A stretch of DNA of 64,000 nt from Prinsepia uniflora (lineage: Eukaryota; Streptophyta; Magnoliopsida; Rosales; Rosaceae), in contig CM064862.1 of assembly GCA_032719365.1 (NCBI GenBank), positions 82,395,628 through 82,459,627 on the forward strand. The letters run 5' to 3'. Made by a program: the position numbers and the translations under genes. This document shows, piece after piece, positions 44,367 through 55,455 of the stretch. Positions within the stretch are counted from its first letter, which is position 1, and each line of letters begins with the position of its first letter. Under the pieces are notes generated by a model. That model did not search any database and was not told the DNA's origin. It was given only the letters and a program-made list of their open reading frames with translations.

Positions 44367-46630
44367 TGGAATCAAGCCTAGGATGCTAGAAACTTAGCTG
44401 CATAGCAACCGTGACGAGTTCAAGTATAATCTCAACATGAAACCTCCTAATTGAGCTTGTTTGTGAATCGAGATTAGCCCGTGACTATGCATTTATCTTT
44501 CCTCACTTGTTTACACTTGAATCACACATAAACGGAATGAAGATCAATGATTAAACTTAGGTGATTTAATTTCCAGAAATGAACAATGCACTGTAACTGT
44601 TTGATCAAATACCAATAACTATATTCAAGGCCTATTCTAAGATATTACTCAGAATCCTTCATTAGATTTGAGAATGAATGCAAATTAGGTCATATACACA
44701 CTCAATCTTAATCCTCATAGTGAAGCTATAGCTTCATCCTATCCTATCCCTAGCTACCACATACTTCTACAGTTTTAGGGAATTTTTTGAGTGCTAAGAA
44801 ACAACTCACACACTCCTCACACATCTCTTTTTCAATACTAACACCTCCAACTCACCTTGAGCTCACTTGCCACCTCACACTACTAGTAGCCATTAGGATT
44901 CAAAGCTGCGGGTTGCTTAATCATCAACATTTACAAATCTATCTAAAGTATTGCATCTTATCATTTTGAAATTTATTGGTACTTTGAAGTACCTCATTTT
45001 GAACTAATTTAATCTGAATCCTTGTTACTTTGAAGGCTCATATCCAAATATGGCCTTAAGGTAAAGGCTAAGGCCAAATATACAAGTTTGTGTAATTTTC
45101 ATTTTAAGTATTGTAGTGGATTACTTTTGTATATCAATACTTTCAAATGTCCAATTTCCATAATCTGTATAATTAGCATTAAGTACATACAGGTCACAGG
45201 GAAGCAGACTTAACCTTCTCACAATTTTTTGCCAAAGTTTTTGTCGTTAACCTCATGAATCAACCGTTAACAAAATTCATCATCTGTTCATCTTGGCTCA
45301 AGCCGACCATCCCTCATATCTGCACAAGGTCGAGACTGAGGCTCTGACTTTGAATCACTCATTCACTCCCATCAAAGTTGAGTTCAATATGTTTTGCAAC
45401 AGAACAAAAGTTCATAGATTGATGAAGAAAACACGCTAATTACATATATAAAAGTATTTTACAACTATATACATTTGCTCCCATTCATCGAACAACATAC
45501 TTGTTACACAAGAAACAAAACACAATAAACCCAGCAAAGATTATGAAACCGACGCTTAGGAATAGGACGTGTCTGTTAAATTGTCTAATGTTAATATATC
45601 TTAATTTCTTCCCTATTCTTTTTTTTTTTTTTTTTTTGGTTTTGTTTAAGCTCAATTTTTTTGGGTTTTGTTTAAGCCCGATTTTTTTTGGTTTTGTTTA
45701 ACCTCAATATTTAAACTGTTGGAACATGGAAGTCAGTTACTAGTCAGGCTCATTTTGGAATACAAATTGAAGTTCATGTAGTTCAACCTTTACTAGGCAA
45801 TAACAAACATTTCTTTTGTACCATGTAGTTCCATGTTTTTTTACGTTGATATATCATCGATTTAACTGGAATAATGGAAAAGGGAAAGAAAAATTAAGAA
45901 AGGAATAGAAAGATTTGAAGATAGAATGAGACGCTCATCCTTATTCGTTATAATAAGAGATTTCTACAGTAATGCCTAATTATGTTATTTAAAAATCTAT
46001 TTAAATGTATTGCCTATTATCATTTACAAATCTCTTAATATTTTAAAATTTATCATTTTAAATTAATTTTCTTAAGTTTGAATCTTAACGATATGAGTCT
46101 TGACTTGATTGTACAACTTGGATACCGTTGTCACCTGCAAGCATATTCAACTCTCTTGGCATAATGTAAACGGACATTTTGCCTCATATTTCGTTGTTAA
46201 CCTCTTGAATCAACGAACGCATACCAAATTACCAATCATCACATGATTCAACCATTCAAGCCTATCACAACCATCTCCTCCTCGCTCATTGTATTGAGAT
46301 TGCTGAATTGGATACATAATACACTCTTGCCTTTTGGCCTAGGGCCAGCCTAGACATCTATTTAGACAATTTCGAATCTCAGGGCCCGACATAAACCTAG
46401 TCATATACTAGTTTCGTAACAGAACAAAGTTCATAGATTGATGAACATAACACACTGAAATAAAACATGTATTACACACAAACAACTACACTTGCTCACA
46501 TTCAACACAACAACATGGTGGAGATCACCAATGCACTTGTTACACAAGCAACACATTACACAGCAGCAGCGCACACATTACACAGCAGCAGCGCACACAC
46601 CGAAGTTATTATACGAGTTACCACCGGCAT
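44367..46630. other. Copia LTR remnant and duplicated DnaJ 3' flank
   Basis: From 44,367 (TGGAATCAAGCC) begins what should be the 5' LTR of the Copia element on the minus strand; its outer end could not be fixed. Further right, 45,390-45,520 and 46,410-46,560 are diverged copies of the same DNA: both have 'aacagaacaaa', 'gttcatagattgatgaa' and 'cttgttacacaag' in order. The flank downstream of the DnaJ pseudogene was therefore duplicated together with, or separately from, the gene. 46,551-46,594 is a 22-bp unit repeated twice (ACACATTACACAGCAGCAGC). No gene was seen. Confidence 0.6.
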
Positions 46631-47931
46631 TTACGAAGATGTTAACAGCTGCCTAATGCCGGTTCTCTGGTCTGAGTTGAGCTTCGGAAACTTGATGTTG
46701 AACTTGACAATCAAGTTTCCCTTCTTGGATTTTTCCTTCTGAATAGGCATTCCTTCTCCTTTAACCAATTCTTCATGGGTGAGACTGGTAATGGAATCAA
46801 TAGAGACTCTCAGGTTTCTCCCATCAAGAGTTGTCAGCTACGTGCGACCGCTGAGAGCCTCTGCGAGAGAGATGTTCCGAGTGACAATAAGATCGTCACC
46901 GTCCCTTTTGAAAAAACCATGAGGCTTCTCATCAATGATGAAGACAATGTCAGCTGGTATCACACCTTGCTTGACATCATTCCCTTTCTCTAGGAAAGTG
47001 ATTTTTGTGCCCTTTTTCCATCCTGGCTTCACCTCGATTGTTAGAACTTCCTCCACTGTGCTTTTTCTTCTGCATCAATTTACCAAAAATAAAAAATAAA
47101 TCCCAAATATTCATCCTTTTTCTAGCTCTTTACTTTCAAAAAATTCCTAGTTAATTAGAACGCAAACAATAGGATTTCAAACAACACTATCAACATAAAG
47201 CAAGAAGGCAAGCATCTTAGATGAATTTCTCAGGCTTCTGAGAGTTTTGATGGGATCCTGTTCATTAGTGTTTGTCCCATAGCATACGACCTACTAACCA
47301 AAAATATTTTAGAAAATAATTAACTTTAAGAAAAGGAAAGGAGAAAGGAGGGACTTTACCCACTAGCACCAATGACATCCCTAGAAATTTTCATCTTTTT
47401 AATGGTGCCGTTATACAATTCCTCCAAACTACAAGGCAATGGCTTCTCAATCGCTGGAGCCTTCCTCAGCCGACCATTTCGAAAGAAGCCCTGACCTTCA
47501 TCTTCGCCACTCCCTCCAAAAAATTCCGATAATATATCGTCCGGGTTAAACCCGCCGGCCCGAGACCCGTCATCCCGGGAGAATACATCTTCCTGGGTCC
47601 GAGATCCGCCAGCACTTGACCCGCCACTTGCAAACCCGAAGAACTCCGAGAATATTTGGTCCGCGCTCCGCTCATTCTGGCCTCCTCACCGTGCCGATCG
47701 TACAGAGCTCGCTTTCGTGGATCACTCAAAACCTGCTCAACATTTAATTCAAAATCATCAACTAATAGATATCAATTCGAAAGTTTGAGATTTTAGTTCC
47801 AAGTAAAATTAATAATTGCGTACTTCATAAGCTTGGGAGATTTGCTTGAGTTTGGCGTTGGCGGCTTTCTTCAAGTCATCGTCTTTGGCATTTCGGTCAA
47901 CTTGAAGGATCTTGTAGTAATCGGCGCACAT
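46631..47931 (-). pseudogene. Class B DnaJ pseudogene lacking the HPD motif
   Basis: Three exons with conserved splice sites are visible: 47,824-47,931, 47,360-47,732 and 46,631-47,069. Exon 1 is 57 bp shorter than in the intact paralogue, an in-frame loss of 19 codons. It removes the HPD tripeptide and most of helices II-III; the product would read DDDLKKAANAKLKQIS. Exon 2 has a frameshift after EEAR, downstream of which FSEFFGF and APAIEKPLPCSLEELY are readable in another frame. Exon 3 has a nonsense codon at 46,838-46,840, after ALSGRT, where the paralogue has a glutamine in HTAQLTTLDGR. With three lesions this is a dead tandem duplicate; the HPD loss alone would abolish Hsp70 stimulation. 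Confidence 0.9.
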
Positions 47932-48688
47932 GGTTCTGTGTCTCTTTTTCCGCCTATAGATTTTCGGATCGCCTAAACTATGCGTTGCTGTGAGTCAATC
48001 TTCAGTGAGCAGCATATATTTACATGGTGGCCATTAGTGAACTTAATCATTGATGGTGGACAAGAGGTCAATCAAAAGTCGTCGATGGAATGTGAAAAAG
48101 CAGAGGTGCAAAAGGGTCATTTTGCAAGACTTCGGAGACAAGCCACCATTCTCGTTCATAAGTTCCAAGGATTTTGTAGCAGCGAATTGTTACCTCATCA
48201 GCTTACACGTGGCTTTGCATTTCACAAGGAAGACTTTTTTGTGTAATCAATAAAAAAGAAAAAACTAAAAAAAAAAAAACCCATGACGATTGCATAATAA
48301 TTGCTTATATTGATAACAATTATGTGGTGGAGAGTAGTTCCTGAGATCAATCTATCTGTAAACAAGAAAGAATTGTAAAAAGTAGAGAGAGAAGGGAAGA
48401 GGAAGAGGGGACATATCAAAAAGCGAGGTCAACAAATAGTTTACAAATTTCAAGTGAATAATTGTTGTCCATCCAGCATCTCTACACAATCAAGAAAAGA
48501 TGGGAAAAGGAAAGGAACAAGGAATGTGGAAATCAAGATAAAACCTTCTAGACAAATCTTGGGATCAAATCCACAAATTCAACGAGGCGCGGACTTCCAA
48601 TCCAGAAAAAGTACTACTAGCGAACCAAGCAAACAAAATGCAACTTTTCACAAGTCTGGAAGATGATGAGGAGAGAGCAACCAGGAGC
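47932..48688. other. Intergenic DNA between the two DnaJ copies
   Basis: Upstream region of the DnaJ pseudogene and downstream region of the intact gene. The reading frames here are short and unrecognised. A run of A (near 48,270-48,281) is present. No RNA gene or promoter could be identified with confidence. Confidence 0.5.
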
Positions 48689-51600
48689 CTATGTTAATAA
48701 CCGTTTGATGCCAGTCTTCTGCTCTGAGGTCAGCTTGGTGGGGAACTTGATGTTAAACTTGATTCTCAAGTTTCCCCTTTTGGAAGGTTCCTTCGGTATA
48801 GGCATCCCCTCTCCTTTAACCACTTCTTCATATGTGGGACTGATAATAGAATTGATGGAGACTGTCAGATTTCTTCCATCAAGGGTTGTCAGTTGCGCTG
48901 TGTGACCTGTCAGGGCTTCCGCAAGAGATATCTTCTGAGTGATAATCAGATCATTTCCATCTCTCTTGAAAACACTATGAGGCTTCTCATCAATCATAAA
49001 GACAAGATCTGCTGGTATGATTCCTCTCTGCTCGTTCCCTTTCTCTGGAAAAGTGATTTTCGTGCCTTTTTTCCAACCTGGCTTGATCTCAATTGTTAGA
49101 ATTTCCTCCACTGTGGTAGCTCTCCTGTATCCAACAAAAAAGAAAAGAATATATAGCATATGGATAGAATAATGTGAATGTAAACCCTTTCCTTTCCTTT
49201 GACTTTACTTAGCTTTCTAGTCAATTATATGGAACCAAAAAGTTGACAATTCAACGCTTGGAAGAAAAACATTAACATTATAGTGACAAGATCATCAAGC
49301 TCAAGCCACAGTACCTCCTGAAGAGTTTTTCTCCAACATGAACATGCATTAGATATTGCTAACATACACCCTGCCAAGTAGCAAATGAATCTAACCATTA
49401 CCATCTTTTAAATATCCACCATGATTGGTTTCGAATTACGATCTCCCTAGCCAAAACTTCATAAGGTCTAAAAAGGCCCAGTGTGTGCGGCTGTCCGTGC
49501 ACATTCAGCAAAAACTTGAAGTACGCACATACATACTTTTGAGTTACCTCAATACTTCCCACAAACCATATGTACATGTGGCCCTCTCCAAGCTCCAAAC
49601 TTTAGAAATTTAGAGTAACGGTAGGACAAGTTTAAAAGGCTTTGTAACCAAAATAAGGTCACATTGATTTGTTACCTTTAACATGCTAGTACAACTGACC
49701 AGTAGACACCATCTAATAAAATCCCATATAAAGTAGAGGTCGCATTTAATTTTTACATGCACACTCGAGAAATGCCACAGATATAGTTGTAACAAGAATG
49801 CACAGAACATATTACCATTATCACAACTATTATATAGTTGGCCTTTTGGATTTCCTTTATGTTGCTCTGCATCTCCAGGTATTCAGATATAGAAACCTCG
49901 TATGATACTCTGCATCATTTTGAGGTAATATACCCTCAAAAGTGTTCTTGATCATTCAGAAGTTAAAATTCCTCAGACCGTTTGATGGTGCTTTCAAAGT
50001 GTTTGCAATCTCAAAGTGCTGGGACTAAGCAACACTAATAATGTAATTTATTTTTTTGCTCAGGTAAAAGCTTGGCATTTTGCATAAGGTACATCAAGGA
50101 CATTATAGGATCCGAAGAAGGTAATCATGTAATATTGCGGATTTCACAAAAGGCTTGCAGGTGAGAGGTGAAGTTGCCAGAGATGATCACCAAGGATATA
50201 GTGAAAACTAGAGAATGTTACTTCCCCCAACACAGAACAAATAAAATGAATCATGTGCCAAACAGACAGAGAATGGATGAGGCTTAGTTCAGTCAGTTAT
50301 TCTTATGTTTATTTTTCATCATCCTGGTTATCAGGTAAACAATCTTACAAGGCTATCGGGACACCTAAATAAACCTTCTTTTTAACTCCCAGAGCCTAAC
50401 ACCAATTTTTGAAATCTTCTATAGCCATTTTAGAGAATATTTCTAATTAGATATATCAATATTCTAGTTGTCCTAATATTTGGGATGAAACCAAGCATCA
50501 AAATCAACACTAATGGGGATGAAAACACACCCCAAGAATCATCATTAATGCTAATGATGATTTAGATATGTTCAGCATATGCGATCATGTCGCCCAAAAG
50601 ATTAAAAAAAATAATGTTAGTACTGGAAAGAATCATAATCTAGTTTTAGTGCATTTTGTTACACCATTTACTAATTTAAATTAATGAAATAAAAAAAATC
50701 CACATCATGCGGATGCATTATCTTTAGCAAACAACAGTATACACTTTAAATCAAATGAGGAGATCTCATGTGGTCAACTAAATTGACAATGGAACTTAAA
50801 AACTTAAAAAAGAAAGTACTCACATCCATAATCATAGAAGGCATGTACAGAAAGGACACGCTAACAAAATATTAGGGAATAATACATAGCAACACTGATT
50901 TAAAATCTCAACATACCAAACTCCTAAGCACTCAAAGTACTATTAACAGAAAATACAACCGTGAGAGCACAAATGCTTATTCTTTAAAAACTCACACAAA
51001 ATGCTGTTGCTACTACTCAATCTCAAGCCAAGAAAGGATAGAACTGCATTAACCAAATCATCATATCAAAGACACCAAATACGACAATGCATATATGCAT
51101 AAAAAGAATATCGGTAAATGAAAGAGAACTATTTATGACAATAAGCAGAAGGGTTTACCCGCTAGCATCAGGAACATCCCTAGAAATCTTCATCTTTTTG
51201 GTGGTGCCCTTGTACAAGTCTTCCAAACTACAAGGCAATGTCTTTTCTATTGGTGTAGCTTTCTTTGGCATATTTGCAGAAGGCTCAGCTCCTCCTCTAA
51301 ACGACGCAAATATGTCCTCCCCAAGCATACTCCTCTGGAAAGGGTTCCCACCAGCCCGAGACCCACCTGCCCGTGACCCACCCATGTCCGGCATCCCTCC
51401 AAAACCTGAAAACCCGAAAAACTCAGAGAAAATATCGTCGGGGCTTCTGGTATTGAACCTGAACATCGTTGGACCGCCATCTTGCCATTGTCCTTGTCCG
51501 CCCGACCAGGACGAATCAGGAGGCGGTACCCCTCCCTTCAAACCCTCCTCTCCATATTGATCATACACTGCTCGCTTTTGGGGATCACTCAAAACCTACC

Positions 51601-51864
51601 CAATTTGATTGAACACAAAATTGACAATAAATCTCAAGTCTTAAATGTTGAGAATTTTGGTGGATTTCAATTACAACAAAGCAATAAAGAAGTACGTACA
51701 TCATAGGCTTCGGAGATTTGCTTGAATTTGGCCTCCGCAGCCTTTTTGTTGTTAGGGTTTTTATCTGGGTGCCACTTCATGGCGAGCTTCCGATACGCTT
51801 TCTTCAGGTCATCGTCTTTGGCGCTTCGTTCTACCTGAAGAACCTTGTAGTAATCGACCCCCAT
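48689..51864 (-). CDS. Class B (type II) DnaJ/Hsp40 co-chaperone, three exons, 345 aa
   Basis: Exons on the minus strand are 51,700-51,864, 51,159-51,595 and 48,689-49,124. The junctions are GT-AG, phases fit, and the total is 346 codons including the TAG stop. The protein starts MGVDYYKVLQV, with a complete J domain and HPD at residues 32-34, needed to stimulate Hsp70 ATPase. Residues ~75-160 form a Gly/Phe-rich linker with SPDDIFSEFFGF and repeated GGSRAGG. The C-terminal substrate-binding domains begin at TPIEKTLPCSLEDLYKGTTKKMKISRD (~168) and include PGWKKGTKITFPEKG. There is no CXXCXGXG zinc finger, so it is class B, like yeast Sis1 and human DNAJB1, acting in the cytosol/nucleus. Intron 2 is 2.03 kb and holds no gene. 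The two broken copies nearby make it the sole plausible functional member here. Confidence 0.95.
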
Positions 51865-51866
51865 GG

Positions 51867-51920
51867 TCTGTCTCTGAATCTCTCTGTCTCTCTTTCTCTG
51901 TCTCTGTGTCTCTATGTATC
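51867..51920 (-). repeat. CT/GA microsatellite in the DnaJ 5' leader
   Basis: An imperfect (TCTCTG)n tract directly upstream of the DnaJ start codon reads as GA-rich in the transcript. Such GA tracts are common in plant 5' leaders and proximal promoters. Confidence 0.75.
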
Positions 51921-53099
51921 TCCTGGTACAAAATCTTCGGATTTCTGTACGTTGAAACGGTGCGTTTTGGCTGCACCTTGGCTCTTCTTGTGCTGGTCAA
52001 GAGCTGCCACAACGGACTGGTGGTGACGGGTCATCACAGCAACCAGCGTTTATTATATATGGGCTAACTTGGCCCGCCAATCACACCTTCTTCATGTTGG
52101 ACTAACTAAAGGCCCATTTCACACGGTCTACATTGTTTGTCTTTTGTTGTTTTAATTGCTATAGATTCATGTAACACCCTACAAGGTTGAAGCTGTTGTT
52201 TAAGCGACTTCAAATTCAATTGTCAAAAACAAAACACTAATTAACATTTCTAATATTAAATGTCTTATTAATTAATAAGACGGACTCGCATATTTTCTTA
52301 CTTTATTTTTTATGATAATTATATTAAAAATAATTTTATTTTTTATGATAATTATATTAAAAATAATTTTATTATAATATTTACATTTTTTTTTTGGAAA
52401 ATAATAACTCTAAAATATATTATTAATATGATCTAATTGTATTCTTCTTTACATCTGCATAAAATCTTAGATTCAATTATCATAAAAAATTAGATAAATA
52501 TTTAATGTATATCACATAAGAGATCAAGATTGAAAAAAAAACTCTTATGAAGTAAAGAAAATAACTATTTTAAAATATTAATTATGGTGACTATGGATTT
52601 TTCTAGAAATTAATATAATAAATTTTAATTCAAATGTCATGGTATGAAAGAGAGTTATTAAGTGACAGAATTTAGATTGCATAAAAACAATAAATTTAGA
52701 TCAGATATGTGGCGTACAACCAAAGAAAGCTCCTATATGAATCTACCAAAAAAAAAAACTTCAAATAGCCACCAATACGTAGAGGCCACGCCAATACATA
52801 TATCTGCAAACGCTAAGTCCAAAACAGCAGATGACTCCTCCGCCACAAAAATTGTAAAACTAAAATACTATTCAAAAAAATAAATAAAGAAAATGAAAAA
52901 TACCGAGCAGCCATAGTTGTCACTCGTCGAGGTTACAATTTACCGGATGGCCCACCACCACCATCTCCACCAACCATAATTCCACGATTTTTATAGTTTT
53001 TTGTTTTGCTTTCTTGAAAAGTAAAAGCAGAGAGCGCTTCATTGTCTGTCTGAGCTTGTGTCGCATTTGGAATTTGGATCGGTGTGGGCGGCTAGCTGT
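51921..53099. promoter_or_regulatory. Divergent intergenic region between DnaJ and HAD phosphatase genes
   Basis: About 1.2 kb separates the two start codons (51,864 minus and 53,100 plus), so both promoters must lie here. The middle (52,240-52,640) is very AT-rich and contains a 33-bp unit repeated twice (52,306-52,372). A TTTTTATAGTT sequence near 52,990 is a possible TATA box for the plus-strand gene. No heat-shock element was seen with confidence near the DnaJ side. Confidence 0.5.
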
Positions 53100-54772
53100 A
53101 TGGCGCCGATGGGCCACGGCATCGAAGTGTACGTGCCGAGGAGCCTCCAAGCATGGCGAGCTCTGGTGGACTGGTTGGCCTTCTTCTTCCAGATGATTCT
53201 TCGAATCCTGAGAGACACGCCTTGCGTTCCTCACCTGCTGTCTTTGGTAGGCTCCAACCATCCCCACCATCTCGTTGCTTCTTTCAGACCCTTGTCCCCC
53301 GTCGAACTCCCTCTCAACGACTTGTCTTCCGAAGCCCATGTTGAGAACGGCGTCGTAAATGGTCACCTCGCTCAAAAGCTCACGGTGCGCTTTTTCATCT
53401 CTAAGTTTTATCATTGTAGCTGCTAATTATTAGCGTTAAATTCAGCTGAAATATGGTGGGTTGCAGTTCATATGTGGAATAGCAATCTGGGTTAGTTGCA
53501 AAAAAAAAAAATTCTAGTGAATTCGATCACATCGTGTTTGGAAATGATTCAATTTAGCTTTGTCTTAAAATTTATAAGCTTTGAGCTTTGTTTTAATAGT
53601 TTGTGAGTCGTTGAAGCCAAGATTTATGTGTGGTAGGAAAAAATTGTGGGTTTAATTATTTATTGATTTTGTAATGTAGGTAGTTCTTGATTTGGACGAG
53701 ACTCTGGTATGTGCGTATGAAACATGTAGCTTGCCCGCAAAAGTTCGTAGTCAAGCAACCGAAGCTGGGTTGAAGTGGTTTGAGATAGAATGTGAATCTT
53801 CTGAAAAGGTCTGTAGACCTTTGTTTATCTTTCGCCGAAATTTTTTTGCTTATTGCTCAATTTGATTGCCATTTTATAGTGTGCTTCATTTGATAATTTG
53901 TTGGGTTGAAGGGTCCTGATGGTAAACGGAAGGTGAATTTTGTGACAGTGTTTGAACGTCCTGGTTTGCGAGAGTTCTTGAAACGTGTTTATGAATTTGC
54001 TGATCTTGTGCTATTCACTGCTGGTCTTGAAGGTTTGTTGGTATCCCAGTTTCACAATCTCTTTTTGTTGAGTTTTCTTTTCCTGATTTGTTTTTTGTTT
54101 TTTTTTTATTTCAATGTGGGCACCATAAACAGATTATGCTAGACCTCTTGTTGACAGAATCGACGTGGAGAACCTATTCAAGCTTCGTCTTTATCGGCCT
54201 TCTACAGTTAGCACGTAAGTCAGTTATTGCTTTTAGATCAAAACACACATAGATAGATTTAAAAATAGCCGAATTTTATCTCCAATTTGTCAACAGCACG
54301 AAACCTTCAAATTGGGACTTTGATTGCGAAGGCTTAAGTTGGAATGATTTTTGAACTTGTGTTATATGATTTTTGAACTTGTGTTATCCTCCACAGGGAA
54401 TGTCGGGAACATGTGAAAGATCTATCTTGTTTGACAAAAGATATGTGTCGAATTGTTATTGTCGACAATAATCCATACAGTTTTCTGCTGCAACCGTTGA
54501 ATGGAATTCCATGTGTTCCGTTTTCAGCAGGACAACCATATGATGACCAGGTAATTCATGTATTTACATTTCAAGTAAAAAAAGTTATGGTATCATCCAA
54601 AACGCCATCTGATTATAGTTTTCACATTTTCGCATCGATTGTGTAGCTTTTGGAGGTCCTGCTTCCCCTCCTCAAGCAGCTCTCTCTGCAGACAGATGTT
54701 AGAACTGTCCTTTATGAGAAATTCCATATGCCTGACTGGTTTCAAATGCACGGAGTTCATTTTTCTGGTTAA
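53100..54772 (+). CDS. FCP1/NIF-type HAD phosphatase (CTD small-phosphatase-like), six exons, 298 aa
   Basis: Exons are 53,100-53,384, 53,680-53,808, 53,912-54,032, 54,133-54,214, 54,397-54,550 and 54,647-54,772. All have GT-AG borders and matching phases, with a TAA stop. The N-terminal ~95 residues (VYVPRSLQAWRALVDWLAFFF...) include a hydrophobic segment around residues 24-37 that may be a membrane anchor. The catalytic HAD core starts in exon 2 with VVLDLDETLVCAYE, the DxDx(T/V) signature carrying the nucleophile (Asp99) and acid/base (Asp101). FERPGLREFL, VLFTAGLEDYARPLVDRID and IVIVDNNPYSF follow. The family removes phosphate from Ser/Thr of protein substrates, classically the RNA polymerase II C-terminal domain. 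The closest plant match I recall is Arabidopsis At3g55960. The actual substrate is unknown. Confidence 0.93.
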
Positions 54773-55455
54773 AGGACGATGATACCTAGGCAGTTAAGAT
54801 ATAGCTGCTATTTGTTTTCCGGCAACTAAACCTCAGACACTTGTTTGTTGGTCGCATTTCTCTAGATGCTCTTTTGATCTTGTATATTCTTATACCTCCG
54901 CAGCGGCCAGCGATAAAACTACCAAGCTTTACCAGATCGCTTCCAAGGGCAACAGTTTCAGACAACTAGAGATATATTAAGACGGGTGAACTTTATGGTA
55001 GGATTAAACTCCCCAATTCTTTTGTAGTTAAAACTTAATTCTTTGATAATTTTTATTTCTGGTAAAATGATAAAAATCTCTACTTTTATCTTTCAATATT
55101 TCAAACCTCAACGAGGTTAGTGATAAGACCAAAAGATGAAACACTGGAGTGACTGAAAATATTTAGAACATCGTCTTTTCAAATCTATGGAACAATATCA
55201 AATGTTGCTTACAATATTTCTTATTGACTCTATTCTAAGAATGTGTAATAAAATTTTATGATACAGGGCAACCGTGATCAATTTTATTGTTTGACCATTC
55301 AATAAGATAGGGCACGACCTGTATTGATTTGCGTTCCCTCCAATTATGGCAATCTGGTTCGTGCTTGGAGAGTTGGGGCTTATTGATATGGTCTTCATAG
55401 AGTTCCTGGTATCAAACTTGAAAGAGAGAACTGTTAAAATTTTTATTTAGGAATT
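54773..55455. other. Convergent 3' intergenic region
   Basis: Tail-to-tail spacer of ~0.7 kb between the phosphatase (plus) and symplekin (minus) stop codons. It must hold both 3' untranslated regions and poly(A) sites. On the minus strand AATAAA occurs at 55,442-55,447, close to the symplekin stop. No other gene was seen. Confidence 0.6.

Noticed and set aside
52920..53414. 164-codon minus-strand frame opposite the HAD phosphatase start
   Set aside because: It overlaps exon 1 of a well-supported gene on the other strand and has no domain; a shadow frame.
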